Positions 22,934 to 32,073 of a DNA stretch of 39,180 nucleotides are shown in pieces. A program made the translations under genes and the position numbers. Source of the DNA: Cytophagales bacterium (GTDB taxonomy: Bacteria; Bacteroidota; Bacteroidia; Cytophagales; Cyclobacteriaceae). Numbering within the stretch: the first letter of the stretch is position 1; each line of letters begins with the position of its first letter. The stretch is taken from positions 1 to 39,180 of the forward strand of contig JAAFHY010000022.1 of NCBI GenBank assembly GCA_013298505.1, read 5' to 3'. The notes below the pieces were generated by a model. It worked only from the letters and a program-made list of their open reading frames with translations, did not search any database and had not been told where the DNA came from.

Positions 22934-25570
22934 TTAATCGCCAAAGTTAACAGAGAGTATTGACGATATACCGATACGAAACCCATAATCTTGGTAAGTA
23001 CCATTGCTAAAGGCAACAGCACCTTCAAGACGGAATATGCGAAGTATACCATCTAAGCCATACCCAAGTTCTGTAAAATTTTTAGACGATGGCGTATTAA
23101 GATAGTTGACGAAGAAATTTTCTTGCACTCCCATGAGCCTTATAAAGGGTATTCGTGTAATCAAAAATTTTCTAAAATGATAATGCGCGCTTACGGATAG
23201 GTATTGGTCTCTGGTGCTATACAAATAGTAATCCATCAATCGGAAACTGCCAACCGGATCGGTAGTGATGATAGGTGTTTTGTTTCCTAAAAAATGCTTA
23301 TAATCCATAAAGTAAAGCTTATCAGCATTCAAGAATTTTCCAGCTTTTAGATTGAAATCAAAGGTACCACGAATACCAACCTTGATTTGCTGACGAATAC
23401 CTGCTTCTATCAAATCAAAATTAACGTCACTTCCCAGCACACCATCGAATCCTTTCTTGTAGTTTAATGTAAAGATTGGCGATGAGTTTTGAATTCGGAA
23501 TTTATTCCCATTACGAATGCGGTATTTTTGCCAAGGCCTAGCTTCAATACCTACCGCTCCAGTAAATGCTGTGTTATCGGCAAAGCCGGTATTGAGGGTT
23601 TCTACATTGACAGGTGCATTGGGGCGATAGTTTTCTTTGTTGCCAGAAAAGAACGTATAGTCTGATCGGTTGTCTAGTTCGTATCTTCGTGAGAGCGACC
23701 AAGCCGAGGTGACGGTAAATTTATCATCAATCCGCTGGCGATATTTAAGATCGACAAAATCTTGCTGATAAAGCTTCATCCAATTGTCGCCAGCGAAAAG
23801 AGAAGTAACTGTATTTACAAATGAATGAATAGGCTCATCTGAATTGTACTGCTCCACATACCTTCCTCCTTCGAGTGTAATGCGCTTATCGAAATTACGA
23901 AACTCAACACGCAGCTTGCCGGTAAGTATCTGCCGCGAAAAAGCGTATCGTGCAATGGGGCTTATTTCCAAGCGAGCGGTTTGCGGGCGTTTGGTGGTAT
24001 CTTGTTTTTCTTTAATTACCCAGCGTTTGTAAAAACTAGTTCTATAAATAAGATTGAAACCTTCTACTGTATTAAACCCTCCGTACGGAAAATGAATTCT
24101 AAAATCGGAAGTTTTCGTGATACGATAGCTGTTTCCAACCAATAAATCGGTGGGTCTAAATCCCTTTTTCCCCTTGCGGGATTTTAGTGTGTCGCCTTCT
24201 TCTTTTTGCTTATTGACTACTGCAATGCTATCGTTAATTTGATAGCCTCGTTCTTCTTGTTTTGAAAGGGCTACCGGGCGCATATCTGCCCAAAAGGTTG
24301 AATCTTTTTTGTATGCTGCCGAATCTACCTTAAAAGTACTTTCTGAAAGCACCTCGGGTTCTTTGGTTTCTTTTTGTTCTTGCTTTTCGTACTCGCGCAC
24401 CATCTGGCGCAGCTCTTTATTGGTTACTTCTTTGCCAGAGGCAAGCCGCTCTTGAATTTGCTGATCTTTCTTACTGAATTTTTTCTGAATTTTTTTTGCT
24501 TCTTCTTTTTCGATTTTTTCGTCAATCACTTTCATTTCAGCTACTACCAGATCAGGGTTGAGTGTGATTTTGTAATCTTTTAAGGTAGCCAAGTACTCGG
24601 CAGTAAATTCAAAACCAAATACCTTACCATCCACAAAAAATTGCTGAGAAATAGGTAGCCATGCTTTGTCTTCGATGGGATTATAAATCTGTTTCACTTT
24701 GAATTTTATCCCCAGTTTTACGGTGCGCATATCTAAGCTGTGAATAGTCCACCAGTCTTCTACAATAAAAATAATTCCCTCAAACACATTATCACCATTT
24801 GATCGGGGTGTTACTTTTATTTTGCTGATCTCGTATTGATTGTCTTTAAACGAGCCCAAGTATTCAAACTTATAGTACGAAAATGCTTTTGGTGAAAGTG
24901 GTGAAACCACTTCTGCAATTTCGGATTCATAAAAACTGCCAAACACAAATTGATTCGGAGATGTGTTGCGGTCTTTGCCTTTGGTGTAAACGGCAATCAC
25001 CTTTTCCTCAAACTTATTGGGGCGTGTATATTTTATTTCGCTAACCGATTCTGAGATAAACACGCGGTCTTTGGTTATGCCCTCTTTTTCTACTGCTTTT
25101 TTTGCAAACCATGGATAATCTTTCAATTGACCTTTTCCTTTTATATAAACTTTAGCGGTATAGTTGTCTAGTTGTTGCGTGTGATACTTGGCTTTGCTAA
25201 TAGCTTTGCGCATAATGGTATAGGCGGGATCTTCTTTGCCTGCTTTGATAATTACATTTTGCAAAACCACTACTTGTGTTTTTAGCACAATGTTTAAATC
25301 TACAAAGCCACTTCCCACTTCAATTTTCCGTTGAGTAGTCTCGTATCCTAAATATTGAAACAGCACATCGTATTGACCGGGTGGTAGCGATAATTCAAAC
25401 CTTCCCTCCATATCGGTGGCGCCCCCAGCAGATGTTTGCTTAACGAATACGCTGGCAAATGCGAGGATCGCTCCATCGTCTCCTTTAATAGTTCCTCTTA
25501 TTCCTCCTGCTAAAGCGGATGTTGAAAAAAAGAGATGAAGTGTCAAGAATGCTGTAAAAAAAGATTTCAT
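22934..25570 (-). CDS. DUF5686 outer-membrane protein with CarboxypepD_reg-like domain
   Basis: This 878-residue protein has a signal peptide (FFTAFLTLHLFFSTSALAGG), an N-terminal CarboxypepD_reg-like domain (about residues 24-110: IRGTIKGDDGAILAFASVFV, TDMEGRFELSLPPGQYDVLF), and then the long DUF5686 region starting AYTIMRKAISKAKYHTQQLD. The C-terminal third is a string of amphipathic strands ending FRIGISSILSVNFGD, as in a beta-barrel. In the middle is a charged linker (residues about 345-410) rich in Glu, Lys and Gln that may form a coiled coil. Proteins of this type are common in Bacteroidetes, are close in pattern to TonB-dependent receptor partners, and have no proven function. Confidence 0.88.
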   Translation of the reverse strand: MKSFFTAFLTLHLFFSTSALAGGIRGTIKGDDGAILAFASVFVKQTSAGGATDMEGRFELSLPPGQYDVLFQYLGYETTQRKIEVGSGFVDLNIVLKTQVVVLQNVIIKAGKEDPAYTIMRKAISKAKYHTQQLDNYTAKVYIKGKGQLKDYPWFAKKAVEKEGITKDRVFISESVSEIKYTRPNKFEEKVIAVYTKGKDRNTSPNQFVFGSFYESEIAEVVSPLSPKAFSYYKFEYLGSFKDNQYEISKIKVTPRSNGDNVFEGIIFIVEDWWTIHSLDMRTVKLGIKFKVKQIYNPIEDKAWLPISQQFFVDGKVFGFEFTAEYLATLKDYKITLNPDLVVAEMKVIDEKIEKEEAKKIQKKFSKKDQQIQERLASGKEVTNKELRQMVREYEKQEQKETKEPEVLSESTFKVDSAAYKKDSTFWADMRPVALSKQEERGYQINDSIAVVNKQKEEGDTLKSRKGKKGFRPTDLLVGNSYRITKTSDFRIHFPYGGFNTVEGFNLIYRTSFYKRWVIKEKQDTTKRPQTARLEISPIARYAFSRQILTGKLRVEFRNFDKRITLEGGRYVEQYNSDEPIHSFVNTVTSLFAGDNWMKLYQQDFVDLKYRQRIDDKFTVTSAWSLSRRYELDNRSDYTFFSGNKENYRPNAPVNVETLNTGFADNTAFTGAVGIEARPWQKYRIRNGNKFRIQNSSPIFTLNYKKGFDGVLGSDVNFDLIEAGIRQQIKVGIRGTFDFNLKAGKFLNADKLYFMDYKHFLGNKTPIITTDPVGSFRLMDYYLYSTRDQYLSVSAHYHFRKFLITRIPFIRLMGVQENFFVNYLNTPSSKNFTELGYGLDGILRIFRLEGAVAFSNGTYQDYGFRIGISSILSVNFGD

Positions 25571-25620
25571 ATCACAGATAGACGCAAGTAAGCAAGTTTA
25601 GGTTGTCTAAAGATGATGTG

Positions 25621-26196
25621 CTAGCCGTAAAAATTTTTACTGCGAATCATATTCTCTACCGCTTCGGGAACGAGGTAACGAATAGATTTATTAGTTTTGA
25701 TGCATTGCCGAATGTAGGTAGCTGAAATATCCAACAACGGTGCTTCAATCATTTTAACATGGTGATGACGATTTAATTCACTGTTTGTTACAGTAGGGCG
25801 CGGATAGACGTATAAGCCAAATTGCTCTAAAATTTGCTCGTAGTTTTTCCACTTCTTAAAATTTTCGAGATTGTCTTCGCCAATGATCACCTTAAATTCT
25901 TTTATAGGATGTTTTTCAGTAAGATGAGCCAGCGTGTGAATGGTATAACTTGGCTTCGGAAGATGAAACTCTACATCCGACACTTCAATTTTATAATGAT
26001 CGGCCACGGCTGCTTTGGCCATGTCGTAACGATCAAACTCGTGCAATAACCCTTTGCTTGGCTTGAGCGGGTTTTGAGGAGATACCACCAACCATACTTT
26101 ATCAAGGTCAGTATTTTCGGCCATTACATTGGCAATGATCAGATGCCCAACATGAATTGGGTTGAATGAGCCGAAAAAGAGACCGATTTTTTGCAT
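25621..26196 (-). CDS. nadD: Nicotinate-nucleotide adenylyltransferase
   Basis: This 191-residue protein has the nucleotidyltransferase signature GLFFGSFNPIHVGHLIIAN, the IGEDNLENFKKWKNYEQI segment typical of NadD and the ISATYIRQCI motif near the C-terminus. It adenylates nicotinate mononucleotide to form deamido-NAD in NAD synthesis. It lies 14 bases after gmk and is the last gene of a sigma, anti-sigma, gmk, nadD run. Confidence 0.95.
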   Translation of the reverse strand: MQKIGLFFGSFNPIHVGHLIIANVMAENTDLDKVWLVVSPQNPLKPSKGLLHEFDRYDMAKAAVADHYKIEVSDVEFHLPKPSYTIHTLAHLTEKHPIKEFKVIIGEDNLENFKKWKNYEQILEQFGLYVYPRPTVTNSELNRHHHVKMIEAPLLDISATYIRQCIKTNKSIRYLVPEAVENMIRSKNFYG

Positions 26197-26210
26197 GGGT
26201 GTTTATCAAG

Positions 26211-26780
26211 CTATGCCTTTTTGAATTGATCGTATAGCGTCTGCGCTTCGGCCACGGACTTACTCAAGTCTTCATTCAGTAACACAACATCAAACTTATC
26301 TTGAAACGACATTTCAAATTTTGCTTTGAACAATCTTCGTGATAGGCTCTCTTCGGTTTCGGTGCCGCGCGAGTTCAGGCGCTCGGCAAGTATTTCAATA
26401 GAAGGAACTTTTACAAAAATCGCCAAAGCTTTATCGCCAAAATATTTTTTTAGGTTGATTCCTCCTTTTACATCTACATCAAAAATTACATTTTTTCCTT
26501 CAGTCCAAATGCGCTCTATTTCTGATTTGAGTGTGCCATAAAAATTGCCGGCATACACTTCTTCCCATTCTATAAACTCATTGGCATCAATTTTCTCTTT
26601 GAATTCTTCGGGCGATAAGAAGTGATAATCTTTGCCATCTTGTTCAGTTCTTCCGCGTCTATCGCGGGTAGAGGCTGAAATGGAAAAACCAAGGTCTGAA
26701 TTGTTTTCAAGTAAGTATTTTACGATAGTAGTTTTGCCAGAACCAGATGGGGCAGAGAAAATGAGGGCTTTACCGGCCAT
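26211..26780 (-). CDS. gmk: Guanylate kinase
   Basis: This 189-residue enzyme has the P-loop [17 protein letters not shown], the GMP-binding segments [20 protein letters not shown] and [13 protein letters not shown], and the lid region [16 protein letters not shown]. It phosphorylates GMP to GDP in purine nucleotide metabolism. Length is usual. It starts three bases downstream of the small anti-sigma gene, so the cell appears to express it with the sigma unit. Confidence 0.96.
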   Translation of the reverse strand: MAGKALIFSAPSGSGKTTIVKYLLENNSDLGFSISASTRDRRGRTEQDGKDYHFLSPEEFKEKIDANEFIEWEEVYAGNFYGTLKSEIERIWTEGKNVIFDVDVKGGINLKKYFGDKALAIFVKVPSIEILAERLNSRGTETEESLSRRLFKAKFEMSFQDKFDVVLLNEDLSKSVAEAQTLYDQFKKA

Positions 26781-26783
26781 TGG

Positions 26784-27047
26784 CTACGAAGATTTTTGTT
26801 CGATTTGATTTTTTATTTTTTGGATCAGATCACTTGGGGCTTCGCCACCACAGCACTTTGATTGAACGAGTTGCTTGAGTGCCATATCTAAGTCGTACGA
26901 TTTATAGCATGGCATGCAATGGTCCATGTGCGCTTTGAAATATTCTTTTTGATCGCGTGTTGCCTCGCCATCTAAAATGGTTTGCAACATTTCCATGCAA
27001 GTAGGTTTGGAATGATCTGGTTTAGCAAAAGGATTGAGATTGTTCAT
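26784..27047 (-). CDS. Small zinc-finger anti-sigma factor
   Basis: This 87-residue soluble protein has the zinc anti-sigma arrangement: Cys in TCMEMLQTILDGEATRDQKE, then HMDHCMPCY (H-x3-C-x2-C type ligand group). A second pair of cysteines follows in SKCCGGEAPSDLIQKIK, a form common in Bacteroidetes. Such proteins bind and hold their ECF sigma factor. It starts three bases after the sigma gene. There is no membrane segment, so the signal it senses is probably cytoplasmic, for example redox state through the cysteines; this is inference. Confidence 0.85.
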   Translation of the reverse strand: MNNLNPFAKPDHSKPTCMEMLQTILDGEATRDQKEYFKAHMDHCMPCYKSYDLDMALKQLVQSKCCGGEAPSDLIQKIKNQIEQKSS

Positions 27048-27050
27048 ACA

Positions 27051-27641
27051 CTATGCTTTATTATAACCCATTGATTTGGCATACTCGCTCAGTTTTTCTT
27101 TCAGCAGATTTCTTGCTCTGTGCAACCTGCTACGCACGGTGCCGATGGGGATATCCAAAATTTTGGCCATCTCTTCATATTTAAATCCTTCTAAGTCGCA
27201 TAGTATAATTACTGTCTTAAAATCCACATCCAATGAGTTTAATGCATTTGATATTTCATCTCCGATCATATCTTTCAAAGATTCTATCCGCAGATCTGGA
27301 GTGATTTGTCGGTCTACCTCATCTGAATTATAATACGTTTCTACTTCTTGATAATCTACTTTTGTCGGTTCTTTGCTTTTTTTCCGGTAATCGTTAATAA
27401 AGCTATTTTTCAAGATCCGGAACAGCCAAGCCTTTGCATTAGTTCCTTTTTGGAATGATTCTATAAACCGGTAGGCTTTTAAATAAGTGTCTTGTACAAG
27501 GTCTTTGGCGTCATCGCGATCGAGCGTAAGTCGATAGCCGAAGTTATACATTGAGTTGATATGAGGCAGAAATTCATTATTGAAAATCTCTGACTTTACT
27601 TTATCAGAATAGTGCTGTTTGGGTAGTTCTTCCAATTCCAT
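27051..27641 (-). CDS. ECF RNA polymerase sigma factor
   Basis: This 196-residue protein has sigma region 2 (FGYRLTLDRDDAKDLVQDTY, then KAYRFIESFQKGTNAKAWLF) and region 4 (LDVDFKTVIILCDLEGFKYE, MAKILDIPIGTVRSRLHRA) and no region 3. This is the ECF layout. The pair with the small zinc protein downstream is the usual sigma/anti-sigma order. It is the first gene of the run with gmk and nadD. Target promoters cannot be named from the window. Confidence 0.93.
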   Translation of the reverse strand: MELEELPKQHYSDKVKSEIFNNEFLPHINSMYNFGYRLTLDRDDAKDLVQDTYLKAYRFIESFQKGTNAKAWLFRILKNSFINDYRKKSKEPTKVDYQEVETYYNSDEVDRQITPDLRIESLKDMIGDEISNALNSLDVDFKTVIILCDLEGFKYEEMAKILDIPIGTVRSRLHRARNLLKEKLSEYAKSMGYNKA

Positions 27642-27686
27642 GAATAGGTAAAAGTAGCAAAGAAACCTGATTCTGAAACGCGAAGC

Positions 27687-28547
27687 CTAAACGATTTTAT
27701 AATTCTTGTACTCGCCTATGCGAAAGCCTAAAAGGCGTTTTATGCGCTCTTTGAATGAGTAGTTTTTTTTTGATACATCGAAATCGAATTTCCAGTTTTT
27801 GCGTGCAATGCGCTCTTTCATCACTGCTGGGTGTGTATCTGTAAAAAGCTCCAGCGAGCCGATGTTGCCGTAATCAAATTCGCTGGCTTTAGCTAGATTT
27901 TCTTCCAGCCACTGGTCGTTATGATAATAGCTTGTGAAGGCACGCTGTTTGTGCACCATCGCACGCGGATCGCGTACCCATCCGTAATGATAAATGAACG
28001 CATCGATTAGCTTAACCCGTAGCTTGTCGTTTGGCTTTTTGCGAAAACCTTGGGCATCGCGATAGGAAAAAATATGCTGATCATTTCGTACCACGCGAAT
28101 CTCTCTTCGGTACCAATTCCACGATTCGCCCACATAATCATACGATCCGTAAAAGTGTTTATAATGAAAGAGGAGGCCGTCAATCGAATGATTATCTTTA
28201 TACTTGATCATGGCCTGCCGCACGAGCTCGTGATACTTTTCATGGACGACTTCATCGGCCTGAATGTAAAATGCCCAATCAGCATCGGGCGATACGGCCT
28301 GAAAAGCTTTGTCTGTCTCTAAGGCAAAAGTGCGGCCGCCTTCGCGAAGCGTATCATCCCAAATCGTATGAATAATTTTTATCTTAGGTGACCCGATACT
28401 TTCAATCAAGGCCAGTGTTTCGTCCTCGCAATTACCAACGGCTACAATAAACTCATCGCACAAAGGCAGTACCGAAGTAATCGCTTCCACTACAGGGTAA
28501 TCGTACTTCACCGCATTGCGCACCATGGTAAAGCCGGCTACTTTCAT
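27687..28547 (-). CDS. Glycosyltransferase, GT2-like
   Basis: This 286-residue protein begins KVAGFTMVRNAVKYDYPVVE, with the GT-A features FIVAVGNCEDET and the acidic motif YIQADEVVHE in place of DxD. Later segments (FHYKHFYGSYDYVGESWNWY, WKFDFDVSKKNYSFKERIKR) are typical of Bacteroidetes sugar transferases of the family 2 type. Sugar donor and acceptor are unknown. Its start overlaps the stop of the next gene upstream by four bases (ATGA), so the two are translationally coupled. It is the last gene of the six-gene glycan cluster. Confidence 0.82.
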   Translation of the reverse strand: MKVAGFTMVRNAVKYDYPVVEAITSVLPLCDEFIVAVGNCEDETLALIESIGSPKIKIIHTIWDDTLREGGRTFALETDKAFQAVSPDADWAFYIQADEVVHEKYHELVRQAMIKYKDNHSIDGLLFHYKHFYGSYDYVGESWNWYRREIRVVRNDQHIFSYRDAQGFRKKPNDKLRVKLIDAFIYHYGWVRDPRAMVHKQRAFTSYYHNDQWLEENLAKASEFDYGNIGSLELFTDTHPAVMKERIARKNWKFDFDVSKKNYSFKERIKRLLGFRIGEYKNYKIV

Positions 28548-29368
28548 TTCGGTTTCATTTCAAATTTTGAGGCTGGCAAACTAATTACTTTAATTTGGCA
28601 GTGAACCGAATGGCCAATGTAGTTATTTGGTAGGTGGTGAACTAAACATTCATTAGCTAGTAATTTTTTATCATTTTCAGAACTAATCGGGATGATGGTA
28701 TTTATATATCGTTTCATCATGGAGCCATGCCATCCAATCGCAGACTTTTCGCGTATAGCTAATCCTTTAAATTTAAAGTTCCATTCTTTTGATTTTACAA
28801 ACTGTAAGAGTTCGGCACGATCATAAATCCAGAATCCACAATATGGATTTACGTCATTCACAATAAAGTGCTGATTTTTGATTTTAATCTGTTTGGTGGG
28901 AATGGTGTTTGGGTCTGTTAGAAATAGCTGATTGGACAAATCCTTTTCAAATCTTAAAAATCCAAGATTATAAGAATGCGCAATACAAATATCTTTATGA
29001 GAAAGCCAATAATTCAAATTATCATTTGTAAAGGCTATATCATCTTCCAAATAAATCTGAATATCATAGTCATCTACAATACTTGTAATAATTTTCCGGT
29101 TTTCCCACGACAGATAGTAAGGGTGTACAAATTGTGTCATTCCTAATGAATTCCAGATTCCGTTATTGTATCCAAGCAACTTAGTTTTCTTGTATGGATA
29201 AACCTTTAAAACCACTTTATTTGATTCGATATAATCATTTACATCTTCATTACAATAAATAAAGATATTCACCTCATGTGGTAATAATTCCAAATTTTTA
29301 ATAACCTCTCGAAGAAACTTTAGACGGCTTTCAACAAAATAAAAAGTAATATGGGCTGCTATTTTCAT
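28544..29368 (-). CDS. Putative glycosyltransferase
   Basis: This 274-residue protein has a GT-A like start (KIAAHITFYFVESRLKFLRE) and an acidic motif YLEDDIAFTNDN near residue 110 that could bind the nucleotide-sugar metal ion. It has the later segment NPYCGFWIYDRAELLQFV and IGWHGSMMKRYINTII. The family is not one I can name with confidence, but the position between a methyltransferase and a GT2 gene, with ATGA overlap to the latter, supports a glycosyltransferase. It is AT-rich compared with its downstream neighbour. Confidence 0.7.
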   Translation of the reverse strand: MKIAAHITFYFVESRLKFLREVIKNLELLPHEVNIFIYCNEDVNDYIESNKVVLKVYPYKKTKLLGYNNGIWNSLGMTQFVHPYYLSWENRKIITSIVDDYDIQIYLEDDIAFTNDNLNYWLSHKDICIAHSYNLGFLRFEKDLSNQLFLTDPNTIPTKQIKIKNQHFIVNDVNPYCGFWIYDRAELLQFVKSKEWNFKFKGLAIREKSAIGWHGSMMKRYINTIIPISSENDKKLLANECLVHHLPNNYIGHSVHCQIKVISLPASKFEMKPK

Positions 29369-29411
29369 TGCAACAAGATTGAATCAAACATTATTTAGCG
29401 GATGAAAAGCC

Positions 29412-30083
29412 TTATGCTTTCTTCACCTCATTTGATGGAGTATTAGCTTTTTTAATTTTGGCAACAGTGGCAAACTGAATGTATTTAATGTCAGAGCAAT
29501 ATCCGAAGGTAAGAAAAACAGGGATAAGCGCTTTGAGCGATTTAGTTGGGTGAATTCCTTCCAACTTGACGACTGAATAATTAAGATTCTCGTACATCTT
29601 TCGAATACTGTTGATGGTAAAAAAGCGCAGATGAGTAAAGTCCATAACTCCATTTTCAGTATAGTCCCAATTTTTTCTAAAGATCAAATCGTAAAAATTT
29701 CTAAAGTATCTAATATTTGGAATAGAGCTGACAACAACTCCATCCGAAGTTAATTTTTCTTGCAGCCCTTTCAGTACCTGGTAAGGGTCTACTAAGTGTT
29801 CCAATACATCGTTACATACAATTGTATCGAAATAATTGTTGGGTAGTTGACTTAGTAGAATAGCAACGTCTCCACAAAAAACCTTGTCAAGTTTGTTTTT
29901 GGCTATAGTAATTCTGTCCGGTTCGTAATCAACCCCCCAGACTTCGGCATTTAATTCTTTTTTTAATAGGGCTCCGAAATTCCCTTCGCCACAGCCGATT
30001 TCTAATACTTTTTTTGATCCTGATGGAATGAACCTGAGCATTTCGCTTCTATTCCCTTGGTAATAATTATTTGATTTTGACAT
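29412..30083 (-). CDS. SAM-dependent class I methyltransferase
   Basis: This 223-residue protein has the SAM-binding motif I VLEIGCGEGNFGALL, an acidic loop VWGVDYEPDRI, and FDTIVCNDVLEHLVDPYQVL as motifs II and III. This is the UbiE/Methyltransf type common in polysaccharide clusters, where such enzymes methylate sugars or lipid carriers. The target is not known. It lies between two glycosyltransferase genes on the same strand. Confidence 0.88.
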   Translation of the reverse strand: MSKSNNYYQGNRSEMLRFIPSGSKKVLEIGCGEGNFGALLKKELNAEVWGVDYEPDRITIAKNKLDKVFCGDVAILLSQLPNNYFDTIVCNDVLEHLVDPYQVLKGLQEKLTSDGVVVSSIPNIRYFRNFYDLIFRKNWDYTENGVMDFTHLRFFTINSIRKMYENLNYSVVKLEGIHPTKSLKALIPVFLTFGYCSDIKYIQFATVAKIKKANTPSNEVKKA

Positions 30084-30174
30084 TGATTTTGAACGATTAT
30101 TTGAATGAAAAACTAAATGGATAGTAAATAAAAAATGTAAGTTCTACTTAGATTTTGATGAATGTAATTAAAAG

Positions 30175-31107
30175 TCAAACTATTTTGAAAAACATTTTAA
30201 AACTAAATAAATACCTGCGCATAGCATTTCTTTTTTTAAAAGATAGCATTTCCTGATTGTACGTAAGGAAAAGAAGCATCCGGTTCCAATTATTGCGAAG
30301 CGAAAAGCTTTGGTACGATTTGAGAAGTTTACTTAAAACTATTTTTTCGGGCAATCCATCTGGACATTTTTCAAAGAGCGCCTGCATTCGTTTTCGTGCT
30401 TTCTCAACAGCTTCTGCTTTTTTATCACTTGGTTTTTTCAATCTTCCTGGTGCCAGTGATACTCCAAATACGTTGCTCGCATGCTGGCGGTAAAGGATGT
30501 AAGTATTTGGTAAAAAAACAATTGGTCCAAAAAACAACGCTACAAAGCCAATCCAATAATCGTGTGGAATGTGTTTTGGAAACGGGTAGCAGGCGTCTAA
30601 TACTTTTCGTTGAATCAACATCGCGTGCCCAGGAGCTGAGCCACCGATGGCATAGTTAAGACAGGTGGTAAAATTTTGCAGATGTTTTATGTCTGATAGT
30701 TTTCGGTTGAGTATGTTTCCATCATGGTCGATTAAAAGCGAATCAGAATAAACTATCGGGGCATTGCCAATTTGATTGACCAATGTTTCTATTTTATCCA
30801 GCATCCAAATATCATCTTGATCGCAAGGGGCTACGTATTGACCGTTGGCAAGTTGAAATCCCTTTTCAAAATTTTTAACATAGCCCAGGTTGGTTTGATT
30901 TTGAATGGCTCTCATATTCGAGAACCTTCTGGCATATTCGCTCAGAATTGTAAATGTCCCATCTGTAGAAAAGTCGTCAACAGCAATTACTTCAATGGCA
31001 GCGTATGTTTGATTAAAAAGACTGTCAAGTTGCAGCTTTAAATATTTCTCCCCGTTATAACTGGCTAAAACAATCGAAACAAGAGGTTTCTCTTTCAACG
31101 AATTCAT
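30175..31107 (-). CDS. Glycosyltransferase family 2
   Basis: This 310-residue protein starts with the classic GT2 segment PLVSIVLASYNGEKYLKLQL, then VIAVDDFSTDGTFTIL and the DxD region VAPCDQDDIWMLDKIE. It lacks membrane segments, so it acts in the cytoplasm. The pattern resembles rhamnosyl- or other hexosyltransferases of O-antigen or capsule clusters. It starts immediately after the stop of the next gene upstream (no spacer). Confidence 0.9.
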   Translation of the reverse strand: MNSLKEKPLVSIVLASYNGEKYLKLQLDSLFNQTYAAIEVIAVDDFSTDGTFTILSEYARRFSNMRAIQNQTNLGYVKNFEKGFQLANGQYVAPCDQDDIWMLDKIETLVNQIGNAPIVYSDSLLIDHDGNILNRKLSDIKHLQNFTTCLNYAIGGSAPGHAMLIQRKVLDACYPFPKHIPHDYWIGFVALFFGPIVFLPNTYILYRQHASNVFGVSLAPGRLKKPSDKKAEAVEKARKRMQALFEKCPDGLPEKIVLSKLLKSYQSFSLRNNWNRMLLFLTYNQEMLSFKKRNAMRRYLFSFKMFFKIV

Positions 31108-32058
31108 CTAGTTTTTTTTATTCGTAAGCGAGCCCATTTTCTGTTTGAATCGTAAGCTTTCATTTACGTTGGCACCGGCTCCGATAAATAATGCGAGCGT
31201 AGCATAGCTTTTATTGATGTAAAACTTTCGAATGGTCTTTAAAAAATAAAACAATTGCATGGCTAGTCGATATGATGTGCCATAGTTTTTTTGGAAATAA
31301 TAAAACAATGAAATGTAGAATTCTTTAAGAAAAGGCAATTTCAGCGGTGCATCACTTTGCGAACTTTTACTTTCAAAATGCTGATACTTTGCTTCCGGAA
31401 CCAAATAGGTAAAATATCCACTTTTCAACATTCGCAATGCGATATCTTCTTCTTCGCAGTATAGAAAATAATTTGTGTCGAACCCTCCAATTGCCTCGAA
31501 GGCAGTGGCACGAATAAACATAGAGCTTCCACTTACTAGCTGAACTTTCGTAGGTTTTTGTAATTGAATTCTTTTGTTCAAGTAGTGGTCTGGCTTAAAC
31601 AATCGAAGAAGCCCCGAGCCAAGCAACTTTAGTTTTAAAGTAGGAAAATATCTAAAGTTATATTCATAGTTGCCCTCTGCATTGTACATTTCTCCTGAAC
31701 AAATGCCCACTTGTTGGTTTTGTTCTGAAAATCGGAAAAGTAATTCCAAGCAATCGTTGAGTAAAATGCAATCGTTATTCAAATAATAATAATACTCGGC
31801 ATCGGCCCATTGAGAGCCAAACATATTCCCTCCTGAAAAGCCAGTGTTGATTCGGCTTCTTACCACGGTAACTTCGCTCTTTTCTTTCAGTTTATCTAGC
31901 TTCTCGTATTCTTGCCAAGATGAATTATTGTCGACTATAATAATTTGAAAAGACAGATTGGCGTGCGTGTTTTTAATAATTGAATCAACACAATCAAGCG
32001 TAAAATCACTTGAATTGTAGTTCAATAAGATTACCGCTACCTGATATTTACGCTGCAT
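31108..32058 (-). CDS. Glycosyltransferase family 2
   Basis: This 316-residue protein starts KYQVAVILLNYNSSDFTLDC and has IIVDNNSSWQEYEKL, then YYLNNDCILLNDCL (the acidic site) and FDTNYFLYCEEEDIALRMLK. The EEEDxxLR motif is typical of rhamnosyltransferase-like GT2 enzymes such as WbbL. It is 0 bases from the downstream GT2 gene and 15 bases after the GT4 gene, so all are one operon. Confidence 0.92.
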   Translation of the reverse strand: MQRKYQVAVILLNYNSSDFTLDCVDSIIKNTHANLSFQIIIVDNNSSWQEYEKLDKLKEKSEVTVVRSRINTGFSGGNMFGSQWADAEYYYYLNNDCILLNDCLELLFRFSEQNQQVGICSGEMYNAEGNYEYNFRYFPTLKLKLLGSGLLRLFKPDHYLNKRIQLQKPTKVQLVSGSSMFIRATAFEAIGGFDTNYFLYCEEEDIALRMLKSGYFTYLVPEAKYQHFESKSSQSDAPLKLPFLKEFYISLFYYFQKNYGTSYRLAMQLFYFLKTIRKFYINKSYATLALFIGAGANVNESLRFKQKMGSLTNKKN

Positions 32059-32073
32059 GCACGCTGCTATTTT

